This document shows, piece by piece, positions 25,105 through 33,300 of a DNA stretch of 64,000 nt. Positions within the stretch are counted from its first letter, which is position 1. Every line of letters starts with the position of its first letter. This stretch comes from Methanobacterium_B sp963703015. Lineage in GTDB: Archaea > Methanobacteriota > Methanobacteria > Methanobacteriales > Methanobacteriaceae. The notes below the pieces were generated by a model. The model did no database searches. It saw only the letters and a program-made list of their open reading frames with translations, and was not told where the DNA came from. Both the position numbers and the translations under genes were made by a program. The stretch is from positions 372,001 through 436,000 of the forward strand of contig OY969779.1 in assembly GCA_963703015.1 (NCBI GenBank). The letters run 5' to 3'.

Positions 25105-25704
25105 ATGGATATGAAAAGGAATACCCTACTTATAATTGTTGTAATTATATTGGCAGGGACATTGAGTTTTGCATTTGGATATATGTATATTTCGGCACCT
25201 AAAGCTGCTGCAGACAACGGTACCAACGTCACTACCATAAATCAGACCATGCAAAATGGTACTGTCATACCATACAGTTCTGAGTACATAACTTTCGACA
25301 AGGCAAAGGCCATTGCTAAGTCCAAGGCTTCTAAGGGAGTTAGTGTGGGCGAACCAATTCTTATGAAGAATCATGAAGGCCAGGCCATTTATATTTGCGA
25401 TTACTACTACAATGGACAGATAGTTGGCGGCATAATATTGAATGCAAAAACAGGGGCAGTTCTTTACAGGGAACTATACATACCATCTAGCACCCCAGCA
25501 ACTACCACAGACATATCCACCAATCAAAACTACAACGACAACTCAAATTACAATACTAACGATGGTTCAAACTACAACGATAACTACGACAATTCAAATG
25601 ATAACTACGACAACAACTACGACGATTCCAGCGACGATAACAACAATTATGATGATTATTCATCAGATAATAGTTACAACGATGGTCCAGATGATGGATA
25701 TTAA
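25105..25704 (+). CDS. anchored PepSY-like protein with Asn/Asp/Tyr-rich tail
   Basis: Protein of 199 residues: N-terminal membrane anchor (NTLLIIVVIILAGTLSFAFG), a PepSY-like domain (YITFDKAKAIAKSKASKG then YNGQIVGGIILNAKTGAVLY), and a tail of about 60 residues made almost only of Asn, Asp, Tyr and Ser (YDNNYDDSSDDNNNYDDYSS). PepSY domains are linked to peptidase inhibition or local control of peptidase activity. The tail is very acidic and probably disordered; calcium or wall binding is possible but unproven. SD GGGGGGA precedes the ATG. It follows the wall-binding pair on the same strand. Confidence 0.75.
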   Translation: MDMKRNTLLIIVVIILAGTLSFAFGYMYISAPKAAADNGTNVTTINQTMQNGTVIPYSSEYITFDKAKAIAKSKASKGVSVGEPILMKNHEGQAIYICDYYYNGQIVGGIILNAKTGAVLYRELYIPSSTPATTTDISTNQNYNDNSNYNTNDGSNYNDNYDNSNDNYDNNYDDSSDDNNNYDDYSSDNSYNDGPDDGY

Positions 25705-25717
25705 TAAACCTGATCCA

Positions 25718-26539
25718 TCAATTATTTTTTTTTAAAAGCTCTTTAAACTCTGCAATTTCTGATTTCATTTCATTAATAGAATTTTCAAGACTTTGAACTT
25801 GTTCTTTCAGTTCTTTTTCTTCAGATTCCATATCTCTCATGAAGTAGGAGGATAGGGTAGCTGTTAAAAGACTGAAAAATCCAACACCAACTATCATCAA
25901 GATAATACCCAATGCCTTTCCACCTGGAGATACTGGGACTATATCACCGTATCCCACCGTTGTAACTGTTGATACAACATACCAAAGAGCATCTAAAGGT
26001 GTGTGAATCTCACCTGTCGGACTACTTTCCAGCACCAAAACAGCAATGGTAGAGGCTGCAACAATGAGTATCAGTGTGAAAAGGATGTAATTTAAATGGG
26101 TTTTTTCAACAAAATTGAATATGTTCCTTCTTCCCTTCCCAAAAAGTGCAAATATCCTAACTAACCTTAAAAGTCTTATAAAACCGTACGAACCAAAAGT
26201 TATGAGTTCATATGGAAACATAGCAAGTATATCAACAATGACACCCTTCCAATCCTCACGCAGATAAGCTAATTTATTTTCCTTTTGATACAGATTGTAA
26301 CTGAATTCAGTGATTAACACAGTACAAAGACCAGTGTCAAAAACAACAATAAACGCGTATATGTTAGATAAATCAACAAAATAAGTCAATGTTAAAAGGA
26401 TGATATCTGCAAGCATCCAAAGAATGATTATAACATCCTTGGCATTGGAGAGTTTATCAAACAAATCCTTCCCAATCAAAGGTTTATCCATAACCCCTGA
26501 TGATCCTAATTTTTTACCTATAATTTTTCTTCTCTCCAC
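25718..26539 (-). CDS. voltage-gated-type potassium channel
   Basis: Protein of 273 residues of the six-helix ion transport family. S4 carries regularly spaced arginines (YGFIRLLRLVRIFALFGKGR) and the pore loop has the K+ selectivity filter TVGYGDI between S5 and S6. The C-terminus is a coiled coil (LKEQVQSLENSINEMKSEIA) likely to help tetramer assembly. Start GTG at 26539 is the only standard one upstream of the first helix, although an in-frame ATT lies nine bases after GGAG. It converges on the PepSY gene, with only 13 bases between stops. Confidence 0.9.
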   Translation of the reverse strand: MERRKIIGKKLGSSGVMDKPLIGKDLFDKLSNAKDVIIILWMLADIILLTLTYFVDLSNIYAFIVVFDTGLCTVLITEFSYNLYQKENKLAYLREDWKGVIVDILAMFPYELITFGSYGFIRLLRLVRIFALFGKGRRNIFNFVEKTHLNYILFTLILIVAASTIAVLVLESSPTGEIHTPLDALWYVVSTVTTVGYGDIVPVSPGGKALGIILMIVGVGFFSLLTATLSSYFMRDMESEEKELKEQVQSLENSINEMKSEIAEFKELLKKNN

Positions 26540-26843
26540 AAACCACTATCTAACCCACAGATCATAATAATATTTTTGGGCAATATTTCTTTGATTTATC
26601 TCATGTTTATTACATTTTTTATTTTCTGTAGAACAGTTATTCAATCAATAATGAACGATCCATGATTTCCATGAAAAAAATAGGGGATACATGAGCAACC
26701 TTTTAAAATAAGTTCATATATATTTATAATAATAAGTTCACAGTTAGGTTATAACTCTTTTCTAATTAATTGTTAGGGGATTAAGTTTTAAAATATAAAT
26801 TAAAATGGGTTAAAGGGAATTAATAATAAAATAGATGATCTTT
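26540..26843. other. intergenic region upstream of the tandem TetR genes
   Basis: It separates the divergent K+ channel and TetR genes. A TATA-rich stretch (CATATATATTTATAATAATAA, about 26716) lies between two AAGTTCA copies about 24 bases apart, a possible operator pair for the TetR genes. No other gene is seen. Confidence 0.45.
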
Positions 26844-27401
26844 ATGACGGACAAGACTGAACAGAAAATTATGGATGCTGCTCTTGAAATATTTGCCAAG
26901 AACGGATTTAAATCTTCAACAACAAAAGCAATTGCAGAAAAATCAGGCTTTACAGAGATGACTTTATTTAGAAAATTTAGTACGAAAAAATCTCTCTATG
27001 AAAGGGTTTTAAAACAAAATGTTGAATTAATGGTGGATGATTTCAAACAAAACGTATTTAACGATTCAGAATACGATAATGTTAAGGATTTTATTAGCAA
27101 TTTCATAATCAACGCCCAACAAGTGATGATGAAAAACTTTGAAGTGTTTTACATATCATTAAACGAGGAAAATAAGTCCATGGAAAATGCAATGGCCAAA
27201 CAAACTAATTTTGCAGGAAATTATCTAAAAAAACATATTAAGAATCCTGAAATTGATTATGATACTTTAGGAATTTCCATTATTTCATTTGTGTACATTG
27301 TCAACCTTGAAAATTACCATAATCGCAAAGCTTCATTTGGAAAGTCAGCAGATTCCGTGGTTGAAAATTTCATAGAAATGATATACTGTATGGTAAAATA
27401 A
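26844..27401 (+). CDS. TetR family regulator, first of a tandem pair
   Basis: Protein of 185 residues starting MTDKTEQKIMDAALEIFAKN. The helix-turn-helix is STTKAIAEKSGFTEMTLFRK. It is clearly paralogous to the next gene: both start MTD-KT, both have EKSGF/NQSGF and TLFRKF, and both have a YxVNL motif near the C-terminus. The upstream in-frame ATG at 26835 is less likely. There is no strong SD. The pair is tightly packed and must be co-transcribed. Confidence 0.88.
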   Translation: MTDKTEQKIMDAALEIFAKNGFKSSTTKAIAEKSGFTEMTLFRKFSTKKSLYERVLKQNVELMVDDFKQNVFNDSEYDNVKDFISNFIINAQQVMMKNFEVFYISLNEENKSMENAMAKQTNFAGNYLKKHIKNPEIDYDTLGISIISFVYIVNLENYHNRKASFGKSADSVVENFIEMIYCMVK

Positions 27402-27428
27402 TTGATTAGTTCAATTAAGCTGGTTAAA

Positions 27429-27977
27429 ATGACGGATGAAACCAAAACAAAAATTCTGGATGCTGCATTAAAAATTTTTGCAAAGGAAGGCTACAATTCT
27501 GCCACAACACGTAGCATTGCAAATCAATCCGGTTTTTCAGAAATAACACTCTTTAGAAAGTTTGAAACCAAAGAAAAATTGTTCAAAGAAGCCATGAGTG
27601 TTAACCATAAAAAACTTCAAGAAAAATGCATCACCCTCATGGATGACCTTGAGAAAATTGATGACCCTGAACAGTTTTTGAGGGAGTACATCAAAAGAAT
27701 GGCAGTTTTTTACCGTGAAAACTTCGAATTCTTCAACATCATGGTAACAGAAGACAATAGGCATATTGATTCTGACATGGGAGACTTTGGAGATGTAATG
27801 AGTCAATTTGTCGCAGAAAATATAGATAACAGTTGTTGTGAAATCACATCAATAGTTCTTGCCATTAACACATTTATCTACACCGTGAATTTGGATATTT
27901 TCCATGGAATAAACAACGGTGGATACGAAGATAAAATCGAAATGTTCACCAACAACATGGTTAAATGTCTCCGTTAA
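27429..27977 (+). CDS. TetR family regulator, second of a tandem pair
   Basis: Protein of 182 residues starting MTDETKTKILDAALKIFAKE, with helix-turn-helix SATTRSIANQSGFSEITLFR. It lies 27 bases after the first copy and arose by duplication. The ligand domain has diverged far more than the DNA-binding domain, so the two may bind the same site in response to different signals, or form heterodimers. No transporter gene is adjacent. Confidence 0.88.
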   Translation: MTDETKTKILDAALKIFAKEGYNSATTRSIANQSGFSEITLFRKFETKEKLFKEAMSVNHKKLQEKCITLMDDLEKIDDPEQFLREYIKRMAVFYRENFEFFNIMVTEDNRHIDSDMGDFGDVMSQFVAENIDNSCCEITSIVLAINTFIYTVNLDIFHGINNGGYEDKIEMFTNNMVKCLR

Positions 27978-28121
27978 ATTCAAAATTAAAACAAATAATC
28001 ATGGAATGTGGTTGAAATTTATTTAAAACATCCATTGTAACTGGTTTGAATAAAAAAATAGTCGAGAAAACAAACTAGGCTAATCTTATTATTTTTAGCT
28101 AACTTTATGTTGTTTTAAGAT

Positions 28122-28241
28122 TTAATTTGGATTTTTAATGTCTTCCCCATTATCATAGCACTCGGGACATTCGAGTTCTATTTTAGGGTTGTACAAATTT
28201 CCACAGTTCATACACTTAAACTCAATTTCTGTTTCACACAT
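28122..28241 (-). CDS. 39-residue zinc-ribbon protein
   Basis: Short gene read directly from the sequence. GGGGG lies about nine bases before the ATG at 28241. The product has two Cys pairs, FKCMNCG and LECPECY, spaced as in a zinc ribbon or rubredoxin-like knuckle, inside an acidic protein ending EDIKNPN. Many such mini zinc ribbons of unknown role occur in methanogens. It is not coupled to any neighbour. Confidence 0.75.
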   Translation of the reverse strand: MCETEIEFKCMNCGNLYNPKIELECPECYDNGEDIKNPN

Positions 28242-28615
28242 TTATTGGTTTCCCCCAATTGAAACTGAATCCTTCAATGATTCACATATCAATTTAAAGT
28301 ATCAATACTTCTTATACTTTACTGTTAGAAATTAAATAAAAGTTGAATCTGATTTAAAATTTATACCAAGTTCAATTGGATATTCTAAACACAACTAGAA
28401 TTGCCAAGAGTGCAATATTTTATTTATGAGTAAATATCTAAAATTAAGGTTAAACTAAAAATACATTGATCTAAATAGGCCCATAACAAATAGATTGTTT
28501 GTCCTTGGCCATTCTGATAACTTGTTTTATAATTCATTGATTTTTATAAGTAATTTTCAGTACTTACAAATAATAGATGAAAAAACTACTTTAATAAACT
28601 CCAGAATAATGGTTG
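28242..28615. other. intergenic region
   Basis: AT-rich gap that contains a TATA-like TTTTTATAAG near 28541 suited to the following plus-strand genes. No hairpin or gene stands out. Confidence 0.45.
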
Positions 28616-28714
28616 ATGGAGTTTGATCTATTCAGAAAAAAATCAGTTAATCAATTCTTAGAAAGTAATGAAGATGGTAATAAACTCAACAGAGTTTTAG
28701 GTGATGGTCTATGA
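28616..28714 (+). CDS. possible 32-residue coupled leader ORF
   Basis: ATG at 28616 opens a frame of 32 codons (MEFDLFRKKSVNQFLESNED...) whose stop overlaps the ATG of the phospholipase C-like gene by four bases (ATGA). Such overlap usually means translational coupling. A TATA element about 70 bases upstream would place this frame at the start of the transcript. No SD is visible and the product is not recognised, so it may be a leader peptide or chance. Confidence 0.35.
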   Translation: MEFDLFRKKSVNQFLESNEDGNKLNRVLGDGL

Positions 28715-29388
28715 ATTTTAATAAAATCTTAAATTTATTGGTAGTTTATATGGTTTCTTTGTTAATAATGATACCTGCTTCAGATGCTTGGAGTTGGAAA
28801 ACCCATTCCCAAATTGTGGATGTTGTTTACCATGGTTTGCCTTCAGATGTTCAAAGGAATTTAAATCTTGGGATCATGGAAAATGCATCCAACGATCCCG
28901 ATGAAATTTTTCATGATTTCACCTATCACAGTTATCCAAAGAGTTACAACAAATCAGTTTACTGGTTAAATCTGGGAAAAACTGCCTACGATGAAGGTAA
29001 TTATGATAATGCTAGTTATGATTATGGTGTTGCAAGCCATTACATATCAGACACTTTCTCAGCACCGCATGGAGTGAGTGGTGAAACCTCTTCAATGCAC
29101 AGTAAGTACGATGATCATGCTAAAAAATTAACCCCTGTTGCAAGTCCTGTTAGTGGAGATCTGAACACTTTAATGGAAAATGGGAAAATTGAAGATTCTA
29201 AAAGTTGGGATAGTTGGATTCAAACCAACGATGAGTCCATCATCCAAAAAAATCTGGATAACGGTACATCAGTATGTTTACAAGCAGTAAAAACCAGTAT
29301 AACAGGTCCCAGTAGTGAAGATACCAATAAAAAATCTGAATCCATAATTAATATTATTTGGAACTTTTTCTCCAAATTATTTGGATGA
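28711..29388 (+). CDS. secreted zinc-dependent phospholipase C-like protein
   Basis: Protein of 225 residues with a signal peptide (ILNLLVVYMVSLLIMIPASDA) and a mature N-terminus starting WSWKTHSQIVD, as in zinc-dependent phospholipase C, where the N-terminal Trp and following His bind zinc. Further ligands are likely in DPDEIFHDFTYHSYP, VASHYISDTFSAPH and MHSKYDDH. Archaeal relatives are widespread and mostly uncharacterised. Its ATG overlaps a short upstream frame. A T-rich tract follows the stop. Confidence 0.8.
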   Translation: MNFNKILNLLVVYMVSLLIMIPASDAWSWKTHSQIVDVVYHGLPSDVQRNLNLGIMENASNDPDEIFHDFTYHSYPKSYNKSVYWLNLGKTAYDEGNYDNASYDYGVASHYISDTFSAPHGVSGETSSMHSKYDDHAKKLTPVASPVSGDLNTLMENGKIEDSKSWDSWIQTNDESIIQKNLDNGTSVCLQAVKTSITGPSSEDTNKKSESIINIIWNFFSKLFG

Positions 29389-29599
29389 TACCCTACATTT
29401 TTTTTGGCTTTATATAAATTGAACTGGCTGTTATGGTTTAGCCTAAGAAATGGTAGAATTTTATGCCTAGATTAATGAAATAATAATAAAAATTATCATT
29501 AATTAAGGATTAAATCAAAAAATTTAATTATTGTGGCCAATATAAATAGTATAATAAAAATTGTAATTTCATCTAAATAGATCCGTTGGGGGTATATTT

Positions 29600-30046
29600 A
29601 TTTTAGACGCAAATATTTTAATTGTGGAAGACGAATTTATAGAAGCTGCAGATTTAAAAAGTAGGCTTGAAAGGTTAGGTTACTCTGTTTTAGGAATAGT
29701 GGGTACAGGAGAAGATGCTATTAAAAAGGCTGATGAACTGATTCCTGATCTGATACTGATGGATATAATGCTCAAGGGAGATATGAATGGAATCCAAGCA
29801 GCAGATCAGATCATGGAAAAAAGCGATGTTCCTGTCATATATTTAACAGCCTACTACGACAGCGAAACCTTGGAAAAAGCCAAAAAAACAGCGCCCTACG
29901 GTTACATTATCAAACCCTATGAGGACATGGGTTTAAGAAGTGCCATTGAAATGGCTGTTTACAACCATCACAACGAACAACGCCTGAAAAACAGTGCCAA
30001 GGTACTGAAATTTTCAAGTGAAATGTTGAAGGAAATTAACAGATAA
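29600..30046 (+). CDS. receiver-domain response regulator
   Basis: Stand-alone CheY-like receiver of about 148 residues with the phospho-acceptor in PDLILMDIML, the Thr in YLTAYYD and the Lys in YIIKPYE, plus a short helical tail (NHHNEQRLKNSAKVL). The first standard start (GTG 29624) would delete the first beta strand and the acidic-pocket approach (NILIVEDE). The in-frame ATT at 29600 lies seven bases after GGGGG and restores them, so it is chosen. The kinase partner is not adjacent; two PAS kinases lie elsewhere in the window. Confidence 0.88.
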   Translation: MLDANILIVEDEFIEAADLKSRLERLGYSVLGIVGTGEDAIKKADELIPDLILMDIMLKGDMNGIQAADQIMEKSDVPVIYLTAYYDSETLEKAKKTAPYGYIIKPYEDMGLRSAIEMAVYNHHNEQRLKNSAKVLKFSSEMLKEINR

Positions 30047-30147
30047 AAGAAAAGTATATTAAAATTTTTTTTTAAATACAAAATTTAATTATTTGGATCA
30101 TAAACATCCCGTGATATTGCACCATGAACTTTTAGGGAGCTTAAAAA

Positions 30148-31002
30148 TCATGGAGCGAAGAAATCCTTCAGTTTTTCTGCCACTAACTCAGGATTACCTG
30201 TTACGAGTGGACCTGTATGGGAAAGACCATTAATTTCAACTTGCCTAACATTCGGAATGGTATTTTTAAGTTTTTTCATGGTTTTCTTTAAGAATGCTGG
30301 ACTTTCAGTTCCGCCAATTAATAAAACTTCAGTCTTCACATTTCTAAACTTTTCTACCTGGCCACTTTCTTCCTTCACTAACTCGTAGTCGTAGTGAAAG
30401 GTTGGTATTAACACTTTAAATGAGACTTCATCATCCTTAACCCGTTCTGATTTTAAATATATCTTAAAAATTAGTTCAAGTAGGAAATGGGGCAATTTGG
30501 TAATTATCTTTGGAAGTCCAAAATAGCTTCCAAAATCCTTGGTCATGGTTGCAGTTCCTGCTGCTACTTTTCCCTCTGCCATCTCCCTGTCAAAGCGTTT
30601 CATGAACGACATGATACTTAAAATAGTGTTATCAATGTCAAGTGGAGGTTCGTAGATTGCAGCTTTAGTTATCGGAAGGTTTAATGCAGCTTCCAGTGCT
30701 ATTAAGGCGCCTGAACTGAGTCCAAATATGTTCTTTGCACCAGTTTTTTTGAGTACAGCATCAATATCTTCCATTTCCCGTTCCATACCATAATGATCAC
30801 CGAAATCACCGCTTAAACCTCTTCCCCTTCTATCGGGAATGTAAACAGTGAAATCCTTGGACAGGCAATCTCCTAGTTCCATGAAATGTTGGGATGAATT
30901 AGCCCCACCATGTAGAAGAACCATTCCAGGACCATTTCCCATCTTCCTGTAACCTATTTTTGTGCTGTCTAACGAACTCACAAATTCTTTTTCGTATTCC
31001 AT
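30148..31002 (-). CDS. alpha/beta hydrolase
   Basis: Protein of 284 residues with the alpha/beta hydrolase features: oxyanion region VLLHGGANSSQHF, nucleophile elbow GLSSGA and catalytic His in GLSHTGPL. The Asp or Glu of the triad is probably in the LLIGGTESPAF strand. It resembles esterases and lipases of unknown substrate. ATG 31002 has GAGG six bases upstream; an in-frame TTG at 31014 would overlap the upstream gene's stop. It is the last gene of a likely operon with the metallo-beta-lactamase protein. Confidence 0.82.
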   Translation of the reverse strand: MEYEKEFVSSLDSTKIGYRKMGNGPGMVLLHGGANSSQHFMELGDCLSKDFTVYIPDRRGRGLSGDFGDHYGMEREMEDIDAVLKKTGAKNIFGLSSGALIALEAALNLPITKAAIYEPPLDIDNTILSIMSFMKRFDREMAEGKVAAGTATMTKDFGSYFGLPKIITKLPHFLLELIFKIYLKSERVKDDEVSFKVLIPTFHYDYELVKEESGQVEKFRNVKTEVLLIGGTESPAFLKKTMKKLKNTIPNVRQVEINGLSHTGPLVTGNPELVAEKLKDFFAP

Positions 31003-31010
31003 ATCCTGCC

Positions 31011-31688
31011 TCAAGTAGTTATGAACTCTTTTATCAACTTGTTTGCATCTGTGATAACTGGTTCTCCATGACCAGTCAATATGGTTTCTACATCAAGTTT
31101 GCCAAGCTTTTCCATGGATTTTTTGTAGTTTGCTGGATCTGGGAGTAATCTTCCAGATGGAGAATTTAAAACACCCTTACTAAAACTCATATTATCCCCC
31201 ACAAACAGAACTTTGTTAATGGGGTTATAAAGACAGATACTTCCTGGTGTGTGTCCTGGAGTGTGTATAACTGTATAGTCTGCTATTTTATCACCATCTT
31301 CTAGTATCATGTCTGTTTTAACTGGTTTAATGTTGTATATTATGTTCATGAGTTTTGTGATGGGTCTCATGAAAAATGGGCCTTCATCACTTTTTTCTCC
31401 TGAAATGTATGGCCAATCATCCTTGTGGGCTGCGATTCTTGCCTTGGTTAGTTGTTCTATTTTATTCAAACTTCCTGTGTGGTCAAAGTGGTGGTGTGTT
31501 AAAACTATCACCCCAATATCCTCGGGATTTTTTCCCAGGGATTTCAGGCAATTTTCAAGTTGCCCTGCCTTGCCAGGTAATCCTGTGTCAACTACAAAAC
31601 TTTCACTATCTTGTACTAAATAAAAGTTTGATACCCCTTTAAATTGATATATTCCAGTTTTAACTTCGGTAAAATTGGATTTTCCCAT
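31011..31688 (-). CDS. metallo-beta-lactamase fold hydrolase
   Basis: Protein of 225 residues with the binuclear zinc site: THHHFDHTG (HxHxDH), HTPGHTPGS, the bridging Asp in VGDNMSF and the last His in TGHGEP. It is close to the hydroxyacylglutathione hydrolase/general MBL group; substrate unknown. SD GGGGG lies before the ATG. It sits between a nitroreductase (65 bases upstream) and an alpha/beta hydrolase on the same strand. Confidence 0.88.
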   Translation of the reverse strand: MGKSNFTEVKTGIYQFKGVSNFYLVQDSESFVVDTGLPGKAGQLENCLKSLGKNPEDIGVIVLTHHHFDHTGSLNKIEQLTKARIAAHKDDWPYISGEKSDEGPFFMRPITKLMNIIYNIKPVKTDMILEDGDKIADYTVIHTPGHTPGSICLYNPINKVLFVGDNMSFSKGVLNSPSGRLLPDPANYKKSMEKLGKLDVETILTGHGEPVITDANKLIKEFITT

Positions 31689-31753
31689 TAATATTTCCCC
31701 CAGTATTATTTTTATTAAACCATGGGATCATGGATCTAAATTTGTTATTAGGT

Positions 31754-32305
31754 TCACTTGAAGAAGGTTACAACGTTCCTATTTCTCTTGGGTGCTTCCC
31801 CATTTTCCTTTGCTTTGTATCCAAATGTAACACCGAAGTACACATCATTTTCCTCGGGTATATCAAATTTCTTGAAGCTTTCAGGATGTGTGAAGTAGAA
31901 CGCTGCAAATCCAATCCAGCAAGACCCAATATTCATACTTTCAGCTGCAAGTAACATGTTCTCAACTGCTGCTGAACAGTCTGCATGGGGTGTGGTTGCA
32001 TTTTTCTTTCCTGAAACAATTACAACAGTGGGTGCTCCATGGAATATGTGATAATTCTCATTTTTTGAAAGATTTTCCAGCCATTTCTCCCCTGTTTTTC
32101 CCATGACTTCCTTTGCACCGGTACTAATTTCATTTATTAGTTCAGGATTTTGAATCACTGTAAAGTGCCATGGTTGGTCATTATGACCTGTTGGAGCATA
32201 TACAGCAGCTTCTAAAATTATTTTCATGTCCTCGTTCTTTATCTGTTCTGGAAGATAATTTCTTACACTACGCCTATTTTTTATAGTTTCAATGGTTTGA
32301 TTCAT
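31754..32305 (-). CDS. nitroreductase family flavoprotein
   Basis: FMN-dependent oxidoreductase of 183 residues. NRRSVRNYLPEQI and YAPTGHNDQPWHF hold the FMN phosphate and ring contacts typical of the family; SCWIGFAAF and the GYKAKENGEAPKRN end are also typical. The physiological substrate is unknown. It is probably the first gene of the nitroreductase, MBL and hydrolase group, behind SD GGGGAGGG. Confidence 0.88.
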   Translation of the reverse strand: MNQTIETIKNRRSVRNYLPEQIKNEDMKIILEAAVYAPTGHNDQPWHFTVIQNPELINEISTGAKEVMGKTGEKWLENLSKNENYHIFHGAPTVVIVSGKKNATTPHADCSAAVENMLLAAESMNIGSCWIGFAAFYFTHPESFKKFDIPEENDVYFGVTFGYKAKENGEAPKRNRNVVTFFK

Positions 32306-32463
32306 TCAATTCCCTCCCCAATAAAAATTATCCTATCTTTTCTATGAATTCCTTTTCATGTGGTATTTCAACATGAATCCATAAAGATTTCATGCTATTT
32401 ATATGGTTGGTAATTTAAATTTAGATCAATAATACATTATTTTAAAGTTGTTTGTGAATTACC

Positions 32464-32895
32464 ATGACCAAAAATAACAAATCTAAAGTGGAAATGTTCC
32501 GGGAGCTATCGTGTTACAGCTCTTCCCATACTGATCCAGAGTTTATTCATCAGTATGTAGTTGATGCATTTGCCCTAGAGATTGCAGATGAAGATACTAA
32601 AAATATCAAAGTTGCATTTGCATTAATTGGACTGTATTTACATGTTGAAAAGCACTTCACTGGAAAAGAGATTCAAAATGCACATATTAAACTTGGAAAA
32701 AAGAGGAAAACTTGGCCAAGATTTGTTTTACCTCTAAACCGTGGCGATATTAGTATAAAAAATGTTATGGACTGTCCTGAAGGTTTGAAACGAGACAAGG
32801 CCATTGAAGACTGGTGTTTATCTGTATGGAATTCATACTCCTCCTGTCATGAAGCTGTGAGAAACCTCGTTCAAGACGAACTTTATAGAGAGTAA
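32464..32895 (+). CDS. DUF5946 family protein
   Basis: Protein of 143 residues with the DUF5946-type features CYSSSHTDPEFIHQYVVDAF, LIGLYLHVEKHFTGKEIQ and a C-terminal CLSVWNSYSSCHEAVRNLV. Function unknown; the family is often described as helical and possibly metal-binding. No SD precedes the ATG. The large structured intergenic region starts right after its stop. Confidence 0.75.
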   Translation: MTKNNKSKVEMFRELSCYSSSHTDPEFIHQYVVDAFALEIADEDTKNIKVAFALIGLYLHVEKHFTGKEIQNAHIKLGKKRKTWPRFVLPLNRGDISIKNVMDCPEGLKRDKAIEDWCLSVWNSYSSCHEAVRNLVQDELYRE

Positions 32896-32924
32896 GTAAT
32901 CATATTTCAGTTGAATTTATGCCG

Positions 32925-33016
32925 GATTGGGGTGTAAATTGGGAAAATCAACTTATGTTATTAATCCAAATTCTATGTTGTGGAAGTGAAATATTCACAC
33001 CACAATCCCCCCAAAT
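32925..33016 (+). ncRNA. candidate structured RNA element, copy 1
   Basis: It begins with a 31-base block that matches 40340-40370 at 29 positions. The block starts GATTGGGG, which can pair with CCCC(A)AAT at 33009-33016 to close the element. Inside are a short hairpin around AAATTGG-GAAAA and a hairpin TTGTGG-AA-GTGAA-ATA-TTCAC-A-CCACAA (32978-33005). Copy 2 has a hairpin of the same shape but different sequence. The strand is uncertain. Confidence 0.55.
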
Positions 33017-33043
33017 ATTTTTTTAAAACCCTGATAATGTAAT

Positions 33044-33097
33044 TTCCCAGACAAAAATAAGGATCACCTCCAATTTATATTTTTTTTAGTCTGGGAA
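33044..33097 (+). ncRNA. hairpin with anti-Shine-Dalgarno loop, locus 1
   Basis: A 9-bp stem (TTCCCAGAC / GTCTGGGAA) closes a 36-base loop containing GGATCACCTCC (33061-33071), identical to the conserved 3' end of 16S rRNA, followed by a T-rich tract. It lies 27 bases after the structured element and may be part of the same RNA. Confidence 0.5.
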
Positions 33098-33300
33098 TGC
33101 ATTTTCATAAAACTAATATTTTTTTAACTTATTCTAAAAAATAGTAAAAGAGTACAGTGGAATTATTTTAAGTTGTAATTAGAAAGATACATTAAACTAT
33201 TCACTAAAATCACATTTTGGAATTGAACCCTTTTTGTAAGGAGTCAAATGATTATTTATTGGATGTTTTATGCATCTTCCAACCACATGAAAACTTAGTA

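Noticed and set aside
26700..26760. Dyad-like AGTTCAC...ATAACT upstream of the tandem TetR genes
   Set aside because: Only the outer four bases of each arm pair; not a convincing operator.
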